Of a DNA stretch of 64,000 bases, positions 35,245-43,489 are shown one piece after another. The notes under the pieces were generated by a model. It ran no database searches. It saw only the letters and a list, made by a program, of their open reading frames with translations, and was not told the origin of the DNA. The position numbers were made by a program, and so were the translations under genes. The DNA is from Cecembia calidifontis (GTDB lineage Bacteria; Bacteroidota; Bacteroidia; Cytophagales; Cyclobacteriaceae): positions 2,402,501 to 2,466,500 of the forward strand of contig NZ_SGXG01000001.1 of the NCBI RefSeq assembly GCF_004216715.1. The letters run 5' to 3'. Every line of letters starts with the position of its first letter. The first letter of the stretch is position 1.

Positions 35245-37179
35245 TTGATTGCTTGGTTGCTGTTGTTTTATCAGGGTTTTTACTCCTTGGTACCTGAGGC
35301 TGCTTTCCATAAAAAAGTAGGCAGGCACCATTATGGACTTTCAGAAATTATAACAGAAGGAATTCCTCAGGATACAGTGCATCTCGGTGAAGTGGAGGTT
35401 TTCTCACCAGCCTTGGACAAATACACCCATGGACAACAGATAAAAGCCATCAAATCCGAAGATTTGAGAGATTTTCAAGGATTTGGATTGTCTGATCTGA
35501 TTCAACAGCGTACAGGTTTGTTTTTGAGACAGTATGGTCCCGGTATGCTGGCCTCTCTGACCATGCGCGGGACTTCGGCTGGACACAATGCGGTGTTTTG
35601 GAATGGCCTACCTATTAATAGCCCCTCCTTGGGACAAACAGATTTTTCCATTCTCCCCGTGGGAGCATTCGATGAGGTTCAACTTCACTTAGGAAGTGGA
35701 GGAGCTTTGTATGGCACAGATGCCATTGGTGGCACTGTACATTTGAATTCCAGGCTGAAATTTGGTCAAGGTCATTCTTTTCAGACTGATAGCAATTTGG
35801 GCAGCTTTGGGCGTTGGAACCAACAGCTGCAATATGGCTTTTCTAACAAACGTATTTCGCTCAGGACAAGAGTTTACAGAAATATTGCAGAAAATGACTT
35901 TCCCTTTCCCAACCTTGCCAAACCTGGAATTCCAATAGAAAGACAGGAGCATGCAGCTTTTTATCAGGAAGGATTTTCACAGGATCTTGCCTTCCAAATC
36001 AAGCCAAATCAGCTGATCAGCAGTTCCCTTTGGTACAATCAGACGGAGAGGGAAATTCAGCCGGTTATGGGTTCCAATACCCTGGATAGTCAAGAGGACA
36101 GGAGTTTGCGATGGGTTTTGGATTATTTCAATTTTGGGATCAAGAAGACTTGGAATTTTAAAACAGGAATGGTCAGGGACCAGCTTATTTTCAATAGCAT
36201 TGAAAATAATACTTCACAGTTTTTTCTCATTGGTGATATGGACTGGGAGATCAGTCCAAAAATTTCAAGTAAATCTGGGGTGCGGTATACTCACGTGCAT
36301 GGTAAGTTGAGTACCTATGAGGCAAAGGAAAACAGAATTGAGCTGTATCAAAGCACCAATTTTAGTGTAGCAGAAGATTTGAAAATTTCCATAAACCTCA
36401 GGCAATTTGTTTATGATGGTATTTTAGCCCCTTTTACACCCAGTTTGGGCGCTGACTGGATACTGTTTTCAAAGAAAGTAAATGAGTTGAAATTACATGT
36501 CAATGGAGCAAGAAGCTTCAAAATTCCCACACTGAACGACAGGTTTTGGGAACCAGGGGGGAATAGGGGTTTATTGCCTGAATCTTCTTGGAGTGGGGAA
36601 CTCGGCGTTTCATATCTTTTTAAAAATGAAAGATTTAAGCTGAACCAACAGCTTACACATTACCGCATGTGGGTTGATAATTGGATCATTTGGATTCCAA
36701 AGGGAAATATTTGGTCTCCCGAAAATATTAGACAGGTTCACAATAAGGGCATCGAATATGCTTTCAATGCGGATTATCAATTGGGAAATTGGACTTTTGA
36801 GGCGCAGGGTAATTATAACTGGACCAGGGCAATCAATCAGACCAATATTTCCGAAAATGACCGAAGTGCTGGCAATCAACTGCCTTATACCCCTATTCAT
36901 AAATTCCAATCCCTTATTGGGGTCAAAAGGGGATGGATCCATAGTTACCTCAATTATCATTTTACAGGTGCCAGATTTGAAGCAATGGACAATATTTCCT
37001 ATTTGACACCGTACGCCCTTTGGGATTGGGGATTTAGGATTGGGGAAATTCATGCCCTTAAGATAAAAGGTAGCTTGGGATTTCAGTTAAACAATGTATT
37101 TAATACCTCCTATCAGGTCCTGCGACTTAGGGCAATGCCGGGAAGAAATTATCAAATCAATATACAGATAAAATTATGA
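35245..37179 (+). CDS. btuB: TonB-dependent outer-membrane cobalamin receptor
   Basis: About 644 residues from a TTG at 35245. No in-frame ATG lies between the upstream stop at 35209 and the signal peptide (IAWLLLFYQGFYSLV), so the start codon is non-standard or the 5' end is altered. The plug domain is clear: LRDFQGFGLSDLIQQRTGLF, MRGTSAGHNAVFWNGLPINS, LGSGGALYGTDAIGGTVHLN. A beta-barrel follows, ending with an aromatic-rich strand (GRNYQINIQIKL). BtuB imports B12 across the outer membrane using TonB energy. Controlled by the upstream riboswitch; its stop overlaps the btuG start by 4 bp. Confidence 0.93.
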   Translation: MIAWLLLFYQGFYSLVPEAAFHKKVGRHHYGLSEIITEGIPQDTVHLGEVEVFSPALDKYTHGQQIKAIKSEDLRDFQGFGLSDLIQQRTGLFLRQYGPGMLASLTMRGTSAGHNAVFWNGLPINSPSLGQTDFSILPVGAFDEVQLHLGSGGALYGTDAIGGTVHLNSRLKFGQGHSFQTDSNLGSFGRWNQQLQYGFSNKRISLRTRVYRNIAENDFPFPNLAKPGIPIERQEHAAFYQEGFSQDLAFQIKPNQLISSSLWYNQTEREIQPVMGSNTLDSQEDRSLRWVLDYFNFGIKKTWNFKTGMVRDQLIFNSIENNTSQFFLIGDMDWEISPKISSKSGVRYTHVHGKLSTYEAKENRIELYQSTNFSVAEDLKISINLRQFVYDGILAPFTPSLGADWILFSKKVNELKLHVNGARSFKIPTLNDRFWEPGGNRGLLPESSWSGELGVSYLFKNERFKLNQQLTHYRMWVDNWIIWIPKGNIWSPENIRQVHNKGIEYAFNADYQLGNWTFEAQGNYNWTRAINQTNISENDRSAGNQLPYTPIHKFQSLIGVKRGWIHSYLNYHFTGARFEAMDNISYLTPYALWDWGFRIGEIHALKIKGSLGFQLNNVFNTSYQVLRLRAMPGRNYQINIQIKL

Positions 37180-38228
37180 GAAAATTCAGCATTTATGGAT
37201 TAGCGTTAATTGGGCTTTTATCTCTTTTTTCCTGCATGGAAGACAGCCCACAGATTCCTTTGGGAGAATTTGAAAAAGGTATTTTGATCATGAACGAAGG
37301 TGCTTTTGGAGCTAATGATGGAGAAGTTTATCATTATGACCCAGCTACAGGAACGATCCAACAAAATGTTTTTGAGTCAAAAAATGGAAGGCCATTCGCC
37401 GGATTATTACAAGATATGGTTGCATCCGAAGGAAGGTTGTATTTGGTGGCCAATACGGGGAAAGTGGAGGTAGTAGGTCTGAAAGATTTTACAAGTAGAG
37501 GAGCAGTTACTTCCGGGTTGGACATTAGCCGCTCATTGGTAATTGCCAATCAAAAAATGTATATCTCCGACTGGGGGCCTTATGATGCCAATTTTAACAA
37601 CCCTAATTCCTATATAGCTATTGTAAATCACTTGGATGGTGGTACAGTCAGTAAAAAAATCCCTGTATCCACACGTCCCGAGGGGATGTTTGTAGCGGGT
37701 AATCAGCTTCTCATTGGATGTTCAGATGCAAAAAAGTTAGAAGTTGTTTCATTAGCCACAGATGAGCTTGTCAAGACCATTGCTTTGGAGGGAATGCCTA
37801 CACGGTTTTTTGAATCGGAGGGGAAGTTGTATTTGTTTGCGAGAGATTCGGAAAAGGTTTACTTCCATGAAATCAATCGAAATAATATAGAAATTATCAA
37901 TACAGTATCAGTTTCTTTGGCCCGTGCTACTTCAAATTTTGCCCTTACTGACAGCGGGGAGTTACTGGTGATTACATCCACTGGTTGGCCCAGCTATAAT
38001 GACGCCGTAGCTAAAGTGAAAGTTGCAACCGGAGAGGTGATCAGTGCGGAGCTTTTTACCGGGTCTGGATTTTACGGAATAGGGTATCATGTCGATCGGA
38101 AGGAAATTTATATTGCTGATAATAATGCATTCCAAGGAAATGGTACAGTGATAGTGCTTGACCAAAGCGGCATACAGAAGAAAACAATTCCAGCTGGTAG
38201 GGGGCCGTCTGGGTTTTTGATGAGGTAA
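37176..38228 (+). CDS. btuG: Surface beta-propeller lipoprotein, BtuG-like
   Basis: A 350-residue lipoprotein with signal peptide and lipobox (GLLSLFSCMED). The rest reads as a YncE/DUF5074-type beta-propeller, with repeated blades such as GRLYLVANTGKVEVVGLKDF, NQLLIGCSDAKKLEVVSLAT and GKLYLFARDSEKVYFHEI. In Bacteroides, BtuG is a propeller lipoprotein on the cell surface that captures B12 with very high affinity and feeds BtuB. Gene order, 4-bp overlap with btuB, riboswitch control and fold all fit. Ligand binding is inferred by analogy. Confidence 0.82.
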   Translation: MRKFSIYGLALIGLLSLFSCMEDSPQIPLGEFEKGILIMNEGAFGANDGEVYHYDPATGTIQQNVFESKNGRPFAGLLQDMVASEGRLYLVANTGKVEVVGLKDFTSRGAVTSGLDISRSLVIANQKMYISDWGPYDANFNNPNSYIAIVNHLDGGTVSKKIPVSTRPEGMFVAGNQLLIGCSDAKKLEVVSLATDELVKTIALEGMPTRFFESEGKLYLFARDSEKVYFHEINRNNIEIINTVSVSLARATSNFALTDSGELLVITSTGWPSYNDAVAKVKVATGEVISAELFTGSGFYGIGYHVDRKEIYIADNNAFQGNGTVIVLDQSGIQKKTIPAGRGPSGFLMR

Positions 38229-38310
38229 ATAAAAAACCAAACAAAGCTCCGGAATTTTGGATGGTTTAATTTAAGCTGATAGATTAGCGATAAAAAGATT
38301 CATAGAAAGC

Positions 38311-39051
38311 ATGTCAATAGCCTGTAATTTATTCATTGTCACAGGATCAAGTAAAGGGATTGGGAGAGCCTTGGTGGAGTTGTTGTTGAAGGACCAGAAT
38401 AACAAGGTTATTGGAATTTCCAGGTCTCAAAAACCTATAGCGGGTCCTGGGTTTTCCGGTTTGAATTTGGATCTTTCAGATATGGGCCAGATCATAGAAA
38501 ATCTGGAAAAAATTTTTCCAAATGATAATTTTCGAAAAATTGTCCTGATAAACAATGCAGGTTGGATTGGCGAAATTAAGCATCTGGGTAAATTGGATCC
38601 TGAAAGTATCCGGAAAATATTCATGTTAAATACCGTAGCTCCGACTATTTTGATGAATACTTTTATCCAGCGTTTTGCCCATAGAAAGGATGCTGAGCGC
38701 TTGATTATCAATATCAGTTCCGGGGCCGCCAAAAAAGCCATTGACGGTTGGGCATGTTATTCTGCATCTAAGGCAGCCATCAATATGCTCAGCGAGGCAG
38801 CTTCGTTGGAGGCAAGCTTGGACAAAACAGGTATCAGGGTATTCTCCGTCGCTCCCGGCGTGGTAGATACAGACATGCAATCAGAAATCCGATCAGCAGA
38901 TGAAGGTTCCTTTTCTTCCCTTTCAAAATTTGTGGGATTAAAAGAGAATAACCTGCTCAGCACAGCGGAGTATGCAGCCCAAAAGTTGTTAGAATTGATC
39001 CGGAATCCGGACCGTTTCCAGACTGTTTTACAGGATGTCAGGGAGTATTGA
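38311..39051 (+). CDS. Short-chain dehydrogenase/reductase (sepiapterin-reductase-like)
   Basis: A 246-residue classical SDR. The cofactor motif is TGSSKGIGRALVELL (TGxxxGIG). The NNAG motif is present in VLINNAGWIG. Active-site Ser and Tyr-x-x-x-Lys are in NISSGAA and CYSASKAAINM. SVAPGVVDTDMQSEIR is typical of sepiapterin reductase-like SDRs and suggests NADP use. Substrate is unknown. It follows btuG by 82 bp and may or may not be in the same transcript. Confidence 0.88.
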   Translation: MSIACNLFIVTGSSKGIGRALVELLLKDQNNKVIGISRSQKPIAGPGFSGLNLDLSDMGQIIENLEKIFPNDNFRKIVLINNAGWIGEIKHLGKLDPESIRKIFMLNTVAPTILMNTFIQRFAHRKDAERLIINISSGAAKKAIDGWACYSASKAAINMLSEAASLEASLDKTGIRVFSVAPGVVDTDMQSEIRSADEGSFSSLSKFVGLKENNLLSTAEYAAQKLLELIRNPDRFQTVLQDVREY

Positions 39052-39186
39052 AAAAGAAACAATCCTTTTTTTTACTAAGGAAAACAAAAATAGAATGCAA
39101 TATAGTATGCTGTATTAAAGCACAAATTTGAGATTTCATAATGAAATGGGTTTTAGATAAAGCATTAATTCGGATTGAAATAGCCC

Positions 39187-39681
39187 TTAATCCTCTTTTC
39201 GTTTGGGATAGTCAAAAAACCAGACTTTTGCATTTTTTTTGCTGATTTCCTCCCAATCATCCACGTCAAACTTAAACCCGAATTCTCCTGTGGTAGGTAG
39301 ATTGTCAATATCTCCTCCTAATTTGTCTATGAGGTCATTAAATCCCGGGTTATGGCCAAAAACAAAAAGGGTTTTAATGTCTTTTTTCGATTTTTTTATT
39401 TCATTGAGAATATTACTTGCAGAAGCCATATAGAGCGTTTCAGTGAATTTGATCTTTTCTTTAGGAAAATGGAGGTTCTCTGCAAAAATCAGGGCAGTTG
39501 ATTTCGCTCTTGCGGCATCTGATGAAATTATGGCATCAGGAAATATCTCTTTTTTCTTTAATCTTTGCGCCATTCGGGGCGCATCCCTAAGACCACGTTC
39601 TGCCAATGGACGTTCATGATCATTTAAAAATGGGTCGTCCCAGGAAGATTTTGCATGCCGGATGAGTACTAGCTTTTTCAT
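39187..39681 (-). CDS. sixA: SixA-type histidine phosphatase
   Basis: A 164-residue histidine phosphatase. The N-terminus LVLIRHAKSSWDD contains the RHG-type motif, here RHA, with the phospho-accepting His. SSDAARAKSTA and FVFGHNPGFNDL supply the second catalytic His and phosphate-binding Arg. SixA-like enzymes act on phosphohistidine proteins. Physiological target unknown. Monocistronic, divergent from cspA. Confidence 0.88.
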   Translation of the reverse strand: MKKLVLIRHAKSSWDDPFLNDHERPLAERGLRDAPRMAQRLKKKEIFPDAIISSDAARAKSTALIFAENLHFPKEKIKFTETLYMASASNILNEIKKSKKDIKTLFVFGHNPGFNDLIDKLGGDIDNLPTTGEFGFKFDVDDWEEISKKNAKVWFFDYPKRKED

Positions 39682-39771
39682 TTCGGTAATTTAGCAAAAT
39701 TATTTTTTGTTTTTTTAAGTAGTCTTGTTTACATTTATGTTACATTTAACCACATAATTCTTAAATTTATC

Positions 39772-39966
39772 ATGCTTACCGGAACAGTAAAATTCTACAA
39801 TGATGCCAAAGGCTTTGGATTTATCATTGATGACGAGTCTCAAAGTGATATATTTGTCCATGCCACAGGCTTGGTAGACAAAGTCGCTCAGAACGACAAA
39901 GTTACTTATGATGTAAAAGACGGCAAAAAAGGTCCTAACGCTATAAATGTTAAAAAAGTAATGTAA
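39772..39966 (+). CDS. cspA: Cold-shock domain protein
   Basis: The 64-residue single cold-shock domain has RNP1 (KGFGFI) and RNP2 (DIFVHAT). It binds single-stranded RNA/DNA and is usually an RNA chaperone. The ~90-bp leader is AT-rich. Followed by a terminator at 39991-40018. Confidence 0.95.
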   Translation: MLTGTVKFYNDAKGFGFIIDDESQSDIFVHATGLVDKVAQNDKVTYDVKDGKKGPNAINVKKVM

Positions 39967-39990
39967 TAGTATCGATTAGGTCAGGAAATT

Positions 39991-40018
39991 AAGAGCGCCC
40001 TCCTAAGAGGGCGTTTTT
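39991..40018. terminator. Convergent terminator cspA / amidohydrolase
   Basis: GCGCCCTC pairs with GAGGGCGT and is followed by a T-run, between cspA (plus) and the amidohydrolase (minus). Confidence 0.85.
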
Positions 40019-41396
40019 ATTTACGGACATTTTTCTCTTCGATTCTTTTCAATTCCGCTTTCAGTTTTTCCTGATTGATCCAATTCCCACGGAGCATCAG
40101 CCCTTGAATGTTTTTTAATTCATTCAAATCCATCAATGGATTTCCTGAAAGCAAGACAAAATCTGCTGCCGATCCTTTTGATAATTCTCCAAATTCCCCC
40201 TCCTGTTCAAAATAAATGGCAACATTTCTGGAGCCTGACCTCAAAATATCCAAGCGACTAAGACCAGATTCATACATGGATTTGATTTCATTATGAATTG
40301 AAAAACCTGGTACATTAAAGACTTGGGGGGAATCTGAACTCAATAGGATGGGAACTCCCGCATCATAGAGTGTCTTCAATAGCTTTTGCCTGAATTCCAA
40401 GTATGGTCTTACATTTTCCTCCTTCAGTACACCTTGATTTTCCAATAGTTTTTTCTGGTTGACCCATTGTTGAACCTGAATACCTGGCATATATTTCATG
40501 TCTTCTTCCAACCTGAATTCATCAGCGGGGATATATCCAAAAAATCTTTCAAACAATGTCAAGGTGGGTGCAATCCAAGCCTTAGTATCCAAGGTTAGTT
40601 GAACCATAGCCGGGAGTTTAGTCATGTCTGCTTCTTTGACCAGTAACATGCTGAAAGGGCCTGCTACCTGCAGATCAAGTCTGGACTTATCCGCTATCAA
40701 AGCTTCGATATAGCCATCCATATGTTCTATTGAGCGATAACCATGTTTCAGGGAATTTTCCAGACCAACATCCAGTGAAACATGCCCTCCGAATTTGATC
40801 CCTACTTCTTTGGCGGTATTGGCTATAGCCAAAAAGCGGGGCATATCAAGCCCTGGATGTAACTTAAGGTGATCGAAGCCTGAAGCCTTTTGTTCCCTTG
40901 CCATTTTTTCGCCCATTTCAGGGGATTCCACAGATGTTCCATTTAAAGATTGTCCTGCAGCAAATATTCTTGGGGCGATTATTTCTCCGGTATCAATTTT
41001 CCTTTTCAGTTCCAAATGGGAAACATGTCCAATCATCCCCCTCACATTCAGGATGCCATTGGCAAGGTAAAGCCACATCACGTCCTGAACATATGAAAAG
41101 TCCCCTGTTTCTGTAATCGGGATGTGGGAATGCATTTCAGCAAGGCCCGGAAAAGCAAAAGCCCCATTACCGTCTATTTGATCAATACTTTTTAAGCCTG
41201 ATGATAGCCCTGACATGGCATATATATCATGGATTTTCCCATCCTTTACATGAATAGCCTGGTTTTCGATGACATCTTCATTGTTTAAAGTGATGAGATG
41301 GATATTCTTTACAAGATATTCCTGAGCCTGGACCGGAATGTGTTGGTATAAGACTCCTAAACATAATAATATCAAGACATTAAGTGATTGCTTCAT
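40017..41396 (-). CDS. Exported metal-dependent amidohydrolase
   Basis: A 459-residue protein with a signal peptide (MKQSLNVLILLCLGVLYQH, cleavage near VQAQ). Amidohydrolase-superfamily metal ligands are recognisable: GLAEMHSHIPI (HxH), FDHLKLHPGL (the bridging Lys), VGIKFGGHVSLDVG and RSIEHMDGY (two His), and ILLSSDSPQVF (the catalytic Asp). It resembles the imidazolonepropionase/prolidase-like group exported by Bacteroidota. Substrate unknown. It lies 6 bp behind the gntK-gnd fusion gene and is probably co-transcribed. Confidence 0.85.
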   Translation of the reverse strand: MKQSLNVLILLCLGVLYQHIPVQAQEYLVKNIHLITLNNEDVIENQAIHVKDGKIHDIYAMSGLSSGLKSIDQIDGNGAFAFPGLAEMHSHIPITETGDFSYVQDVMWLYLANGILNVRGMIGHVSHLELKRKIDTGEIIAPRIFAAGQSLNGTSVESPEMGEKMAREQKASGFDHLKLHPGLDMPRFLAIANTAKEVGIKFGGHVSLDVGLENSLKHGYRSIEHMDGYIEALIADKSRLDLQVAGPFSMLLVKEADMTKLPAMVQLTLDTKAWIAPTLTLFERFFGYIPADEFRLEEDMKYMPGIQVQQWVNQKKLLENQGVLKEENVRPYLEFRQKLLKTLYDAGVPILLSSDSPQVFNVPGFSIHNEIKSMYESGLSRLDILRSGSRNVAIYFEQEGEFGELSKGSAADFVLLSGNPLMDLNELKNIQGLMLRGNWINQEKLKAELKRIEEKNVRK

Positions 41397-41402
41397 GTTG
41401 GG

Positions 41403-43328
41403 CTATTTTAAGTTTAATTGTTTGTATTTAAGGGTGGTCCAGTCTGTATGTCTTGGCAACCCTTCAGGGTCATCTTTTCTTTTATAGGTATGGGCACCAA
41501 AATAATCCCTTTGGGCCTGGATAAGGTTAGCGGAAGAGTCATCTGTGATCCTGCCAAGAAGGTAGTTTAAGGAAGCAGACATGACCGGTAAGGCAAAGTC
41601 ATGTTGGAGTCCCATTCCCACAATATATGCCAAATCGGGTTTCCATTCTTTAATTTTCCCAATTAAAGCTTTGTGGTGGAATATGGAATGGTTGGATTGG
41701 AAGAATTCTGCCAAATCCTCCATTAGTGAGGACCTGATGATACATCCATTGGTCCATATTCTTGCGATCTCTGAAAAGTTCAGATTCCATTCCAAAGCAT
41801 CTGAAACATTTTGCATCAGTTTAAAACCCGTTTCATGGTTAATAATTCGGGTTAGGGCATAGGCATTTTTCAGGTGTTCTAACATAAGCACCTTATCCTC
41901 CGCAAATGCCCTGAACCGGTGATGAAAAATTTGTGATAAATCGCTTCTATCCTTTTTATTGGCAGAAAGCTGTCTTGCCGTTACAGCCTCAAAAAGCGAA
42001 CTGTAGGGGCTATTGTACTTTAGGGCTGTTTGAATGGACCAACCTCCTGTACCCTTTTGCTCTGCCTGATCGAGGATCATGTCCAAAAGGAATTCATTAT
42101 TTTCTTTTATTTCAAGAATATCCGCTGTGATTTCTAGAAAATAGCTTTTCAGTCCTCCGGTAATCCAGTTTCTAAGGACCTTTGCGGATTCAGGAAGGCT
42201 AAGCTTTAAGCCAAAGCGGAGCAAATGAACGGTCTCTGCTATGGCCTGCATCTCACCATATTCTATACTATTGTGGACCATTTTGATAAAATGGCCAGCT
42301 CCCTGAGGACCAACATATGTTACGCATGCCATTCCTTTTTTATCTTTGGCAGCGATTTTTTCCAAGTAGGCTGACATCAGATCGTAGGCAGCCTTATTGC
42401 CACTGGGCATGAGCGAAGGTCCTTTTCTTGCGCCCTCTTCTCCGCCTGATACCCCCATTGGAAGGAAGTGAATTCCTTTTTTGGAAAGTTCGTCACTTCT
42501 TCTATTGGAATCCTCAAAAAAAGAATTACCTCCATCAATGATAATGTCTCCTTCATTGATCAAAGGGAGCAATTGTTCAATTTGGAGGTCAATGGCCTCA
42601 CCCGCAGGAATCATCAACAGAATTTTTCTTGGGAGTTCAAGGGCGCTTACAAATACTTCGAGGTCGTCAAATCCTTGAAGTAGAGGGAATTGCTGATTCT
42701 TTGCGGCAAAATCTGAAGCAATTTTTTCTTCTTTTCCCGGAACATGCCTATTGTACACAGCCACAGGTATTCCTTTCTCCGCCATATTTAAGGCAAGACT
42801 TTTGCCCATGACCCCCATTCCGATAATTCCTACATGTGATTTGGGGCTTTCTGAAAAGATATGATCCAAAATGGTCTGCACCAGTTCTTCAGGGGATTTT
42901 TTTATGTCTAAATGAAGACCATAAGCAGGCTGTTCCCAAGTGTCCAACTGAGAAGTCAGCAATCCCGGGGGCATGTAATGGTTTTTCCTGTTTCTGAGCC
43001 TTTCCTCTAAAATGAGTTTCTCCCCTTGAAGGTGTATCCAAAAATTATGAGGCACAGATTGGAGGATTGACCTATAAGCCTCTTTAAGGGCTGAACAGGC
43101 AAGAATTGCTCCACCGCTTTTTTCCCATTCTTGGATTTTTTCAGCCAAATGATTTAGCCATGGCATGCGGTCCATGTCAGTTAAGGGTATTCCCTGGGAC
43201 ATTTTCTCCACGTTGGCGCTGGGATGAAAATCGTCCGCATCAAAAAATGGCAGTTTGATTTTTTCCGAAAGAAGGGTGCCAATCGTGGTTTTTCCACTTC
43301 CAGAGACACCGGTAACAATACATATCAT
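41403..43328 (-). CDS. Fusion of gluconokinase and 6-phosphogluconate dehydrogenase
   Basis: About 641 residues from the ATG at 43328; a TTG five codons earlier is less likely. The first ~165 residues are a GntK-type kinase with P-loop GVSGSGKTTIGTLLSEK, the DADDFHPSANVEKM motif and PLTDMDRMPWL. The remaining ~470 residues are a complete 6PGDH: IIGMGVMGKSLALNMAEKG (NADP binding), DIIIDGGNSFFEDSNRR, MGVSGGEEGARKGPSLMPSG, GHFIKMVHNSIEYGEMQ with the catalytic Lys and Glu, and AQRDYFGAHTY. One polypeptide could turn gluconate into 6-phosphogluconate and then ribulose-5-phosphate and CO2. The open frame is continuous with no sign of an assembly join. Confidence 0.93.
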   Translation of the reverse strand: MICIVTGVSGSGKTTIGTLLSEKIKLPFFDADDFHPSANVEKMSQGIPLTDMDRMPWLNHLAEKIQEWEKSGGAILACSALKEAYRSILQSVPHNFWIHLQGEKLILEERLRNRKNHYMPPGLLTSQLDTWEQPAYGLHLDIKKSPEELVQTILDHIFSESPKSHVGIIGMGVMGKSLALNMAEKGIPVAVYNRHVPGKEEKIASDFAAKNQQFPLLQGFDDLEVFVSALELPRKILLMIPAGEAIDLQIEQLLPLINEGDIIIDGGNSFFEDSNRRSDELSKKGIHFLPMGVSGGEEGARKGPSLMPSGNKAAYDLMSAYLEKIAAKDKKGMACVTYVGPQGAGHFIKMVHNSIEYGEMQAIAETVHLLRFGLKLSLPESAKVLRNWITGGLKSYFLEITADILEIKENNEFLLDMILDQAEQKGTGGWSIQTALKYNSPYSSLFEAVTARQLSANKKDRSDLSQIFHHRFRAFAEDKVLMLEHLKNAYALTRIINHETGFKLMQNVSDALEWNLNFSEIARIWTNGCIIRSSLMEDLAEFFQSNHSIFHHKALIGKIKEWKPDLAYIVGMGLQHDFALPVMSASLNYLLGRITDDSSANLIQAQRDYFGAHTYKRKDDPEGLPRHTDWTTLKYKQLNLK

Positions 43329-43489
43329 GGTCCAATTTAGCAATTTTAATTTTCACAGTGAAAATGGCGGATTTTTCTCTTAATATATTTTATTGAACGG
43401 AAATTACTTTTTTAAAAATTTTATTAAAGTTTGTTTTTTTAAACAAAAGTTTTTTATTTTGTATCACAGTTAACCTTAAAACCCTTCAT

